NCBI RefSeq assembly: GCF_002197845.1
Contig: NZ_NIDE01000020.1
Coordinates: 171,460 to 235,459, forward strand
Direction of reading: 5' to 3'
Source of the DNA: Fimbriiglobus ruber
Lineage (GTDB): Bacteria; Planctomycetota; Planctomycetia; Gemmatales; Gemmataceae
Length of the DNA stretch: 64,000 nucleotides
Of this stretch, positions 22,199 through 30,518 are shown one piece after another; the stretch's first letter is position 1, and each line of letters opens with the position of its first letter. The notes under the pieces are model-generated. The model was not told the origin of the DNA. It did not search any database and was given only the letters and a program-made list of their open reading frames with translations. Made by a program: the position numbers and the translations under genes.

Positions 22199-23506
22199 TT
22201 ATTTGGTGCGGGATTCGATCTTGCGAGTCTTGCGGTCGACCCGCTTGAGACCGGCGTTAAGTTCGCGGAGTTCGGCCGGAGTGAGTTCCAGACCCTTACT
22301 GACGGTCGCGGCCGGCTTGCGAAGGTCCGACACCTTGAACCGGGTCGGAAACCCCTTCCTGAACGCCTTGGACATCACGGCGCCGTCGTCCGTCATGGGC
22401 ATCGTGTCGTCGGGCTCTCCGGTGTCGTTGTCCGGGGCTCCGAACCCGCCATCGGGCCACACCTTCTGGGCGTCCACCTTGGCTTCTTTCGCCAACTCCT
22501 CGATCTGGTCTGCGACACCAGAGAGAAGTTCCAACCCTTCCTTGTCTTCCAGGTCCGGGCCGGCGACCGCGTCCTTGATCTGCTTGGCCGTGTCCATCAG
22601 TTGTTGGATCAGAGACATGACGGCCATGCCGGTCTTCTTCAGGCCCGGAGCGGCCTCTGCGTCCGGTTCCGTACTCGTCTCGTCGGGTTCGCCGGTATCC
22701 GCCGTGACATCGTCCGGGGTGTCTTCCGGGTCGGGCGCCGGATCGTTGTAATCGGCCATTGCTTTCCTCACGGGAACAGGGGTTTTGAGGTCGACCCCCG
22801 GAACCATCGCCCGGCGGGTAAATTGATCCAAATAAGGCTGGAGCGACTTCCGAATCAGCGGGCGAAGCGGCTCGCCGTTCAATCGCCCGGTGCCCGCGAT
22901 CTGGAACGCCTTCTCGACTAACTCGGGGGCCAACACTTGCGCCCCGGGGTTGATCGGGTGCCGGCAGTGCGCCCATCCGTCGCCTTCCCACTCGTGGATC
23001 GCGTAGGCCGGGCCGCCCCGAATCAAGGACCGCCCGCGGACTTCACTGTTGAGCGAGTGGGCTTCCAGGCTCACACCAGTCAAAATCCCGTGCTCAACCA
23101 ATGCGAACGCCTGCGGGGCCACCTGGAGGCTTTCGTTGGGGTCGTACCGGCCGACCCGCCGGCCCTTCCCGTCGACGATCGCCATGTCCACGCCGTTCAG
23201 ATCGCTCACCCGTTGGGCAAAGTGGGACAGGCCGATCGGGAGTTCCCATTCCTTGCCGTCGATCATTGCCATCCGGGTCGTCGGGACACCGTGGCCGATC
23301 GGAATGCCGTGCTCGTGGTTCACGCACGGCGTGTCAGCCCACCCGCGGCACCCGTCGGGGGCCACCAAGTCGCCCTCAAGGTCGACTGTGGGGTACGTCA
23401 GGACACTTGTGACCGTCATCCGCGACGGGTCGATCGCAGTCAGTTCCGGCAGAGCCTTCGTGAAGCGGTCGAAGGTCGCGCGGATCGCCTTGCGGGTGGC
23501 AACCAT
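22199..23506 (-). CDS. Prohead protease with C-terminal scaffold region
   Basis: 435 residues from ATG 23506 with GGAGG nine bases upstream. The first 190 residues look like an S78-type capsid maturation protease: GDLVAPDGCRGWADTPCVNH includes a His, and GILTGVSLEAHSLNSEVRGR contains the GVSLEA segment with a candidate nucleophile Ser. The rest is acidic and coiled (LIQQLMDTAKQIKDAV, DQIEELAKEAKVDA), as in protease-scaffold fusions. The enzyme would cut the capsid delta domain. Catalytic residues are assigned by pattern only. Confidence 0.75.
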   Translation of the reverse strand: MVATRKAIRATFDRFTKALPELTAIDPSRMTVTSVLTYPTVDLEGDLVAPDGCRGWADTPCVNHEHGIPIGHGVPTTRMAMIDGKEWELPIGLSHFAQRVSDLNGVDMAIVDGKGRRVGRYDPNESLQVAPQAFALVEHGILTGVSLEAHSLNSEVRGRSLIRGGPAYAIHEWEGDGWAHCRHPINPGAQVLAPELVEKAFQIAGTGRLNGEPLRPLIRKSLQPYLDQFTRRAMVPGVDLKTPVPVRKAMADYNDPAPDPEDTPDDVTADTGEPDETSTEPDAEAAPGLKKTGMAVMSLIQQLMDTAKQIKDAVAGPDLEDKEGLELLSGVADQIEELAKEAKVDAQKVWPDGGFGAPDNDTGEPDDTMPMTDDGAVMSKAFRKGFPTRFKVSDLRKPAATVSKGLELTPAELRELNAGLKRVDRKTRKIESRTK

Positions 23507-23510
23507 CGAG

Positions 23511-23855
23511 TTACCCTCCCGCCGGCCAAGGCCGCATTGCGTCATTCGTGTACGACGACTGGCACCCCAGGCACCGGCACTGCCCGCCACCGCAGTCCAT
23601 GCACTTGTCGCCACACCCGGGGCACTCGTAGGCCCCGCCCAGAACCAAGTCCGGGGGCACTTCGGTCGTCCCGGGCGGCAGGGCGTGAGCGTGGTCGGCG
23701 ATCGTCTGGAGATGCCCCGACTGAGCGATCCCGGCCAAGTGTTCGGTCGCCTCGTCCGGATCGGCACCGGGCGCAAAGAGCACGTCGAACACGTGGGCGA
23801 GCACGCGGCCTTCCGCGGGCGTTAGCGACTCGGCAGTGGGGGCGTCGATGGACAT
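23511..23855 (-). CDS. Cys-rich protein upstream of the protease
   Basis: 114 residues from ATG 23855, preceded by a GTTCCC box; the frame extends to 23942 but that part covers a strong hairpin. The N-terminal half is helical (GRVLAHVFDVLFAPGADP). The C-terminal half carries ECPGCGDKCMDCGGGQCRCL, seven Cys in 20 residues, probably one or two zinc sites. It ends four bases before the protease start, so the two are likely coupled. Confidence 0.58.
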   Translation of the reverse strand: MSIDAPTAESLTPAEGRVLAHVFDVLFAPGADPDEATEHLAGIAQSGHLQTIADHAHALPPGTTEVPPDLVLGGAYECPGCGDKCMDCGGGQCRCLGCQSSYTNDAMRPWPAGG

Positions 23856-23884
23856 GCCCCGGAAGGTGGGGCGGGGGTGGGAAC
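23853..23884 (-). promoter_or_regulatory. GTTCCC box, 23.8-kb gene
   Basis: GTTCCC, CCCCACCTTCC, GGGGC and ATG 23855, about 35 bases after the large hairpin at 23919-23949. Confidence 0.5.
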
Positions 23885-23918
23885 TATAAACGGGGTGAGA
23901 TTGGTACGGGAAATAACG

Positions 23919-23949
23919 CGCCCGGGTGTCTACCGTAGACACCCGGGCG
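23919..23949 (-). terminator. Perfect 14-bp hairpin
   Basis: CGCCCGGGTGTCTA and TAGACACCCGGGCG around CCG, about 40 bases past the TIGR02996 gene stop at 23986. It separates the accessory block from the capsid module. Confidence 0.7.
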
Positions 23950-23985
23950 GTCGGGGAAAAGGTGGGGGATGTGATGGGTGAGGAA

Positions 23986-24876
23986 CTACTCGGCGGATCT
24001 TTCTACGGCCTGCGACCACTCGCGGAACGTCGGGGTGCGGACGAGACGGACACGGCGCCCTTCGATCAGAGTCGCCATTTCGTTGAAGCGATCCATTTGC
24101 GCAGTCGCACTGCGGAACGCTTCGGCGAGACGGTCGGCGGCATGAGTCGCACGCCTAACGGGGTATTCCCGCCCGTCACCGTACCACATAGCGGTCGGCC
24201 GCGGCTCCATCTCGAACACGATGCCGGGGAAAGCGTCGCGCAAGATCCGCATCAGCACCGTGTCAGTACGACCAGTTCCGCGAACCTCGTCTCGCCGGGA
24301 ATTAAGGACCATGTGTGTGAAAATTGGTGGGGCGTGTCCCTCGCCAACGGTGTTTATGCAATAAGTGGTCGTGCCGTCACTGAAGACTTCGCCGTAATAC
24401 CAGTCTTCCCACGCCATCCGCACCCGCTCCAGGCCGGGGTTCGCCGCGGCGAACCCGCGGATGTGGGGGAGAAGGAAGGAGGGCAGAACGCCGGAAGCCT
24501 CTGAGACGAAACCGCGTCGGAAGCGAATGTCTTCTTGCACATCTCCAACATGCACCAAATAGCGGCCACAAGCCTGTATCCTCAATGCCTTTCGAAACAG
24601 ACGGGCCGGGGCCTTCTTCTCCACCCATTGCATTACCAACTCATCCGACCGCCGAGCCAAGGGGTTTGTGATCCATTCGCCAATCCGGGTAACAACATCC
24701 GCACCCTTCATTTGCTTAATAAAAGGCTCCAATTCTATCTGCACACGGATCGTCTCGGCCTCCGAGTGCCGCCCGTGCTCGTCCAGCCAGTCGGCATAGA
24801 CAAGTCGTGGCAGGTCGTCGGCCTTGTTCGCCCGGATCGCGGCGAGGAACCCGGCCTCGTCGGCGGAGATGACCAT
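23986..24876 (-). CDS. TIGR02996-domain protein
   Basis: 296 residues from ATG 24876 (GAGGATAT upstream). The first 45 residues are the Gemmata-type domain with DDLPRLVYADWLDEHG and an ETIRVQIELE helix. The remainder holds FRRGFVSEASGVLPSFLLPH, the usual downstream pattern of these proteins (a LRR-like scoring domain). In Gemmataceae this domain heads large, variable families of unknown role. It ends a four-gene minus operon that begins with an XRE regulator. This is direct evidence for host-linked gene exchange. Confidence 0.75.
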   Translation of the reverse strand: MVISADEAGFLAAIRANKADDLPRLVYADWLDEHGRHSEAETIRVQIELEPFIKQMKGADVVTRIGEWITNPLARRSDELVMQWVEKKAPARLFRKALRIQACGRYLVHVGDVQEDIRFRRGFVSEASGVLPSFLLPHIRGFAAANPGLERVRMAWEDWYYGEVFSDGTTTYCINTVGEGHAPPIFTHMVLNSRRDEVRGTGRTDTVLMRILRDAFPGIVFEMEPRPTAMWYGDGREYPVRRATHAADRLAEAFRSATAQMDRFNEMATLIEGRRVRLVRTPTFREWSQAVERSAE

Positions 24877-24877
24877 G

Positions 24878-25069
24878 TCAAATATCCTCGCGCCGAGCAA
24901 CGTAACACCGCTTGCACCACCAGAGAATCGGGTTGTCTTGATCTGGATTTACAGACGTCAGGAACGGGTCCGGCGCACATATGCACGGCCGTGTTTCGTC
25001 ACACTGTTCGCAGCGGAGAACAACGGCATCGCTCGCTGTGGTCCATTCTTCGTCAGGGGTGGTTGTCAC
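24878..25069 (-). CDS. Small zinc-finger protein
   Basis: 63 residues from GTG 25069 with GGAGG seven bases upstream; the frame is open to 25105. CEQCDETRPCIC and WWCKRCYVAR supply six Cys, enough for a zinc-ribbon. It overlaps both neighbours by a few bases, so it is part of the 25669-23986 operon. Partner and function unknown. Confidence 0.52.
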   Translation of the reverse strand: MTTTPDEEWTTASDAVVLRCEQCDETRPCICAPDPFLTSVNPDQDNPILWWCKRCYVARREDI

Positions 25070-25394
25070 GAGGATGCCTCCCCGTCCAATTCTGGCGGCT
25101 TCCAACTCGGTTCGCGAAGCGGGTGCACCAGCCCTCTACCTTGTCGTGTTCATCGGTCGTTGACGGGTACACGAATCCGCCATTGGCCACATAAACACAC
25201 CGGATATCGTCCGGAGGCCCAAACCCGCGGATCTCCACAATTTCTAACTTCGGCTTCGCATTGTTACCCCGGCCGTACAGGTAGCCGTAGAACCACCACC
25301 GCGTGCCGGGCATGCGAGGGAAGGCTTTCCGCCACGGGTTCATTTCGGCCACCGTGGGAAGCGGGCCGAAATCGTGTCCTTTCCAGACGGTCAC
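25053..25394 (-). CDS. Hypothetical protein in the XRE operon
   Basis: 113 residues from GTG 25394, whose first bases overlap the TGA of the XRE gene. Aromatic and basic start (MPGTRWWFYGYLYGRGN), then LEIVEIRGFGPPDDIRCVYV and GGFVYPSTTDEHDKVEGWCT. Possibly a small beta protein. Translation is coupled to the regulator upstream, so it may be the effector gene that the regulator controls. Confidence 0.5.
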   Translation of the reverse strand: MTVWKGHDFGPLPTVAEMNPWRKAFPRMPGTRWWFYGYLYGRGNNAKPKLEIVEIRGFGPPDDIRCVYVANGGFVYPSTTDEHDKVEGWCTRFANRVGSRQNWTGRHPRDNHP

Positions 25395-25669
25395 TTCTTC
25401 TTACCTCCCTTGGGCGTCTCTCCGCCGAACATGAGCCACTGAAACGGCACCCCATAGCCCTTCGCGATGTCGAACAAGAACTCTATCGTCGGGATGGCCG
25501 TCTTGCCCGTCTCGATCTTGTTCAAGTTGGCAAAAGGCACCCCGCACCGCTCCCCAGCCTCGCGTGCCGATAGCCCCGCATCCGCGCGGATGCGGCGTAT
25601 CCGTTCCCTCACCCCTTCTGCCCACGCGAGCAATTCGGGGTTCATCTCTTCTGGTCGTTTGCGTCCCAT
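25391..25669 (-). CDS. XRE-type regulator
   Basis: 92 residues from ATG 25669. The helix-turn-helix spans residues 17-75: RERIRRIRADAGLSAREAGE, CGVPFANLNKIETGK, IEFLFDIAKGYGVPFQWLMF. A basic GGKKK tail follows. It diverges from a plus-strand operon at 25781; the 111-base gap holds a promoter and an ACGATA/TATCGT inverted repeat that could be its operator. It heads an operon that includes the TIGR02996 gene. Confidence 0.75.
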   Translation of the reverse strand: MGRKRPEEMNPELLAWAEGVRERIRRIRADAGLSAREAGERCGVPFANLNKIETGKTAIPTIEFLFDIAKGYGVPFQWLMFGGETPKGGKKK

Positions 25670-25702
25670 GAAAACATACTACCCAATATTTTTTTCTAGT
25701 CA

Positions 25703-25730
25703 ACGATATTGACAACGTTGCCGGTATCGT
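25703..25730. promoter_or_regulatory. Inverted repeat operator in the 25.7-kb divergent gap
   Basis: ACGATA at 25703 and TATCGT at 25725, 16 bases apart, straddling the -35 of the plus-strand promoter. A binding site for the adjacent XRE regulator is likely. Confidence 0.45.
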
Positions 25731-25737
25731 CTACATT
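25709..25737 (+). promoter_or_regulatory. Sigma-70-type promoter
   Basis: TTGACA, exactly 17 bases, TACATT. It drives the four plus-strand genes from 25781. Unlike the TCAGGCAACG promoters it matches the ordinary bacterial consensus. Confidence 0.65.
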
Positions 25738-25780
25738 ACTCTTGTCGACATGACCCCCCCCCCACAAAGGACTCTGAGCC

Positions 25781-25924
25781 ATGCCCGCCCTCCTGCGCTC
25801 CGCCGCCTGGACCGTCGCTTACCTCCTGCTCACCTGCGCGTTCGGGGCGATCGTCGCCGGGACGGTTGGGGCAGTGCTGATGCCGGTGGTGATTGTGATT
25901 CTGGCGTTCTGTAACAACCGCTAA
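25781..25924 (+). CDS. 47-aa membrane protein
   Basis: ATG 25781 with AAAGGA upstream. Two hydrophobic stretches (AAWTVAYLLLTCAFGAIVAG and VGAVLMPVVIVILAF) separated by a Gly-Thr turn. First gene of the plus-strand operon driven by the 25709 promoter. Size and layout would suit a small holin or a membrane peptide; nothing more specific can be said. Confidence 0.58.
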   Translation: MPALLRSAAWTVAYLLLTCAFGAIVAGTVGAVLMPVVIVILAFCNNR

Positions 25925-25931
25925 CCGGGAG

Positions 25932-26363
25932 ATGACCATGTGCCGAGTCGCCAAACTCAAAGTCGCACCGACCGCCCGTATCGTCGGACCCATCCTTCCC
26001 CTGTGGGACATCCTCAGCGACGGCACCATGATTAGCTTCTGCCCCTCCCGCCGCGTGATGGAACTTCAGGGCCAGCGAGACCGGGCCATCACCTTGTACG
26101 CCCTGACGGAATGCACGGCCGTTGGCGGGAAGGGGATCACGTTGACGAAGGCGGTGGGTCGCGGGACGGATGCTGAGGCGGACGGCTACACTGTGTTCGT
26201 CAGTGACTGTGGGCGGCGGGATAGTTGCGAGTGTCGTGGGTGGTTGCGACACGGGGGGTCTTGTCGGCATATTCTGGCGTGCCGGAAATTGGTGGGGGCG
26301 GGGTGGTTGGCGATGGGGAACCCGATGACGGAGATGCCGGAGACGGTGGGGTGCCCGTTCTGA
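25932..26363 (+). CDS. SWIM-type zinc-finger protein
   Basis: 143 residues; ATG 25932 with GGGAG close upstream, ATG 25938 possible. Near residues 98-115, CECRGWLRHGGSCRHILACR gives the CxCx(n)CxH pattern of a SWIM finger, a nucleic-acid or protein binding unit. The N-terminal 90 residues are a beta-rich region with LSDGTMISFCPSRR. In Gemmataceae such small SWIM proteins are common, from memory. Second gene of the operon. Confidence 0.68.
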   Translation: MTMCRVAKLKVAPTARIVGPILPLWDILSDGTMISFCPSRRVMELQGQRDRAITLYALTECTAVGGKGITLTKAVGRGTDAEADGYTVFVSDCGRRDSCECRGWLRHGGSCRHILACRKLVGAGWLAMGNPMTEMPETVGCPF

Positions 26364-26385
26364 GGCAACTTCTGGGAGATAGGCA

Positions 26386-26652
26386 GTGGCTGACGAATTT
26401 ATCGCCTTGGATTACTGCGGGTGGAACCAGACCTATGGCCGGTTCACACACATACCGTCCGGGGACACGTTGTTGTGTCTGCCCGGCATGGGGCAACGGG
26501 AATGGGACGAAGCCCAATGGCTGTTCCTCCAACAGTATCCGGGGCTGAATGTTCACATGTGCCCGGGGGCTTACACGACCGATGCGAAGTTACTCGGCTC
26601 GGCGGACGAGATTTGCGAACGGTTGGTTAAACGGCTCCCGGCCCCAATGTGA
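26386..26652 (+). CDS. Small hypothetical protein
   Basis: 88 residues from GTG 26386 with GGGAG eight bases upstream. Contains DYCGWNQTYGRFTHIPSGD, WDEAQWLFLQQYPGLNVHMC and a C-terminal helix EICERLVKRL. No recognised family. It is coupled to the next gene through an ATGTGA overlap. Confidence 0.5.
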   Translation: MADEFIALDYCGWNQTYGRFTHIPSGDTLLCLPGMGQREWDEAQWLFLQQYPGLNVHMCPGAYTTDAKLLGSADEICERLVKRLPAPM

Positions 26653-26669
26653 AACAAGAGAAAAAGCCT

Positions 26670-26864
26670 ATGACCACCGAAGTCAACGTGACCCTGACCG
26701 AACAGTTCTACCACGCCATCGAGGACCGCCGCCGGGACTGCTGGCAGCGGTATAACAGGGCACGGCTCAGCGATGCCATCATTGCCCGCTACTGGCAGGA
26801 TCGCCACGAGCGGTGTCAGGTGGCGTTGGAGTATTTGCAGGGGCGGTTTGAGCGGTCTCATTAG
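26670..26864 (+). CDS. Small helical protein at the end of the 25.8-kb operon
   Basis: 64 residues from ATG 26670; GTG 26649 in frame overlaps the upstream stop and is the alternative. Almost all helix (LTEQFYHAIEDRRRDCWQRY and ARYWQDRHERCQVALEYLQG). It converges on the 26861 gene and their stops overlap by four bases, leaving no room for a terminator. Confidence 0.48.
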   Translation: MTTEVNVTLTEQFYHAIEDRRRDCWQRYNRARLSDAIIARYWQDRHERCQVALEYLQGRFERSH

Positions 26865-29317
26865 CCCTTGTACGCCGCCAAATCTTTTCCCTGACTCGGC
26901 ATCATGAAATTGTACATCCGCCCGTCCTCGTGGATCGCCCCCCGCTTTAAGTCGTGGTCCTTGGCCATGTGGACCTCGCTCAGCTTGTGCAACTCCAAGT
27001 GGCGGTCCTTGTTAAGTTGGTACATGGCATTCTGCACGTCGTTGACGGACGGCACGGTCTGCCCGTTGGCCTCCGCGTCCTGTCGAACCTGACTGATGAT
27101 CCGGTGCAGAGGAATCATGCCGGACCGGTGTTCCTCGAACATATGCTGGGTTTCGTAGGCGTCTTTGATGGCTGCCGCGTGCTTCGCGGCCAGTTGCTTC
27201 CGGTGGCCCACGTCGGGATTGATCGGGGTGTGGTAGTCGCGGCCGTGCTTGAACAGGTAGCTGCCCTCTTTGGGGTCGACGTGAACCTGCTCGGCCCCCG
27301 CGGGCACGCTACCGGAGGGCAGACCGGCCGACGGCTTGGCAGCCTCTGGCTTCGGGGCGGCAGGGGGCTTGGCTTCAGGGGTGGCAGACTTCGGCTGTGC
27401 CTGAGTCACTGGCTCGCCCTTGGGTGCAGACACCCCTTCGCCGGTGGCCGCGGCCCGCTTCGCCGCTTGCTCCCGCTGGTGATCCTCGGCCCGGCGCCCC
27501 GTGTGGTCCTTGTTCTGCCTTTCGTGGTAGCCGCCCGTCTCCGGGACGTTGATCAAGTGAAAATGCGTGTTCCCATGTCTGATCTCGGACCGATCTACAA
27601 AATCCGGGTGGTGGAGCTGCGGCAAATCGGCGCGAGATAGTTCGACCCCTTGCCCGCGGCCACCGATTGATTCGACCAATTTCTTCTTGAACACTTCCGG
27701 CGTCAGACTCGGATCCTCCTTGTGGAAGTGGTCATACATGTCCGAGATAAACACCTTGTTCCCGAACCCGTGCGGGAAGTCCTTGGCCGCCTGGTTCACA
27801 GCCGCCGCAAATTCCGCCGTGGGCATTGCTGCCACCCGGCCTGCCTTGGTCGGTGCAGATTCAGGGGATGGAGCGGCTTCCTCCTGTTTCGCTTGCTCGG
27901 ATTCGTGGGCGGCGAAAGCGGCCTCCGCCTTGGCCTTCAGTGCCTTGATGCGAGCGGTCTCGGCCTTGGTCGGCTTGCGCCCTTCGGCGAACGCCTGGTC
28001 GTTGATGCGAGACGACTCCCGACCGTGTTCGCGGTCGGCCTTTTGCCAATCGCCGAAGGTGTCGGTGGGCGTAGCCGGCGCCGGTTCGCCCGGCGGGGGC
28101 GCGGCGGCCGGCGTTGGGGCTTCCGCCGCAGGTGTGGGCGGGGGCTCGGGAGGGGTGGCGGGGGGCGACGCAGATGCGGGGGCTTCCGGCTGTGCCGCTC
28201 CCTTCGCCTCGATTTCCTTCGGGACCGGTGCCGCCTGAGCCTTCGCCCCCACGTGGGCCAACACCGCCCTCGCCGCCAACTTCCTCGCCACCTCCGCCTT
28301 CCCTCCACTCGCCCTCAGTCCCAGCCGACGCTTCACCTCGTGCAGATCCTTCGCCGAAACCCGCGTCGTCAGGGTGTGGGCCAATTCACGCACCGCCTCC
28401 GGGTCCGTCGCCAGTCGGGTCGCCAGACCCTTGACGTGTTCGTGGGCTTCGTCGGCGGTCATCCGCTCGTGGGAGTAGTGCCGCAGGTTGGAACGGGTCG
28501 GAGCTGCGATCCGCTCCGCCAACTTGCGGGACACTTCGGCCTTTGTCCCGGACGCCTTCACCCCGAGTTGCTTCTTGATCTCGGCAAGTTCGGCATGAGT
28601 ATGCCCGGTGAACGCATCCGCCAACGCCCGCACCGTCTCTGGGGTCGTTAGACCCTGGTCGGCTTTGAGCTTGTGGACGAGTGCCACGGTCTCGGTCACG
28701 GTACGGGGCTTCGACTGCTTGCCTGCCGGCTTCTCCGGACTGGCCCCGCTTGTCGCTACCTGGCCCGTCTCCTGCGTCTGGTCCCCTACCACCCGCTTCA
28801 ACGCCCGGTGCCCGCTGGGATGGTCACCCCGGCCCCGTTCTCGAAACTCACGGGCGCGGTCGTATTCCTCCGCGTCGTGGTCGTCAGGGGAGTAAGGTTG
28901 CTCGCGAGACTCGTCGACGGGCTCGCGGGCAGCAGCCTCATCGAGTCGCCGGTCCTGTTCGACCTTGCGGGCCTTGACCGAGTCGTCATCGCCGTTGCCT
29001 TTCGTCTTCCCGGTTGCGTCGTTGGCATGCCCCTGAGCGATCTTCGCCTTTTCTTCCGGTGTCGCTTTATCTAACACCTCGGATGGGATAAATTGGCCAC
29101 CAACGTAATCCTTGCCCCCGACCGTTACGCCGCCCTTGGGTGCGTGCGTTGCGGCTTTCCGGATCAGCATCCCCGCCCCGGGCATGGTGACGGTCGCCAG
29201 TACGTCCGCCGACACCCCCGCCGTGACGAGCAGTTCCGTGACCCGCTTCCGCTCGGACAGGGTGCCCTCGCCGAAGGTTTTGCGGAGGATGCTCTTGGTT
29301 AACTTTTGGTCGGTCAC
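26861..29317 (-). CDS. Large virion-associated protein with SAP-like and winged-helix-like repeats
   Basis: 818 residues from GTG 29317. N-terminus: KGGVTVGGKDYVGGQFIP, a motif I associate with planctomycete phage proteins. Two SAP-like repeats follow near residues 240-290 and 310-350 (LAEIKKQLGVKASGTKAEVS and LHEVKRRLGLRASGGKAEVA), which in other proteins bind DNA. After a Pro/Ala linker come two globular parts: FGNKVFISDMYDHFHKED with LSRADLPQ, and MIPLHRIISQVRQDAEANGQ, both winged-helix-like. It lies between portal and protease genes. A DNA-binding injected or internal head protein is inferred. Confidence 0.6.
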   Translation of the reverse strand: MTDQKLTKSILRKTFGEGTLSERKRVTELLVTAGVSADVLATVTMPGAGMLIRKAATHAPKGGVTVGGKDYVGGQFIPSEVLDKATPEEKAKIAQGHANDATGKTKGNGDDDSVKARKVEQDRRLDEAAAREPVDESREQPYSPDDHDAEEYDRAREFRERGRGDHPSGHRALKRVVGDQTQETGQVATSGASPEKPAGKQSKPRTVTETVALVHKLKADQGLTTPETVRALADAFTGHTHAELAEIKKQLGVKASGTKAEVSRKLAERIAAPTRSNLRHYSHERMTADEAHEHVKGLATRLATDPEAVRELAHTLTTRVSAKDLHEVKRRLGLRASGGKAEVARKLAARAVLAHVGAKAQAAPVPKEIEAKGAAQPEAPASASPPATPPEPPPTPAAEAPTPAAAPPPGEPAPATPTDTFGDWQKADREHGRESSRINDQAFAEGRKPTKAETARIKALKAKAEAAFAAHESEQAKQEEAAPSPESAPTKAGRVAAMPTAEFAAAVNQAAKDFPHGFGNKVFISDMYDHFHKEDPSLTPEVFKKKLVESIGGRGQGVELSRADLPQLHHPDFVDRSEIRHGNTHFHLINVPETGGYHERQNKDHTGRRAEDHQREQAAKRAAATGEGVSAPKGEPVTQAQPKSATPEAKPPAAPKPEAAKPSAGLPSGSVPAGAEQVHVDPKEGSYLFKHGRDYHTPINPDVGHRKQLAAKHAAAIKDAYETQHMFEEHRSGMIPLHRIISQVRQDAEANGQTVPSVNDVQNAMYQLNKDRHLELHKLSEVHMAKDHDLKRGAIHEDGRMYNFMMPSQGKDLAAYKG

Positions 29318-29338
29318 GGTGGCGGCACTCCGGGGAAG

Positions 29339-29368
29339 ATGCCGGGAAGGTGCCGCGAAAGTGGGAAC
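29339..29368 (-). promoter_or_regulatory. GTTCCC box, 818-aa protein gene
   Basis: GTTCCC, GGCACCTTCC, then GGCAT; the actual GTG start is 22 bases further on at 29317. Confidence 0.4.
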
Positions 29369-29375
29369 TAGGGCT

Positions 29376-30452
<1,077 letters not shown>

Positions 30453-30492
30453 CGTTGGGGTTCTCGTCAGGGGTGCGAAAAGTCCACACCCC

Positions 30493-30518
30493 AGTCTAGC
30501 CGACCGCGTTGCCTGACT
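30493..30518 (-). promoter_or_regulatory. TCAGGCAACG promoter, ClpC N-domain gene
   Basis: AGTCAGGCAACG, 8 bases, TAGACT; it touches the stop codon of the portal gene and gives a leader of about 36 bases. Confidence 0.7.

Noticed and set aside
27722-28651. 309-residue plus-strand frame rich in Gly, Arg and Leu
   Set aside because: Mirror of the Ala/Pro spacer of the 818-residue protein.
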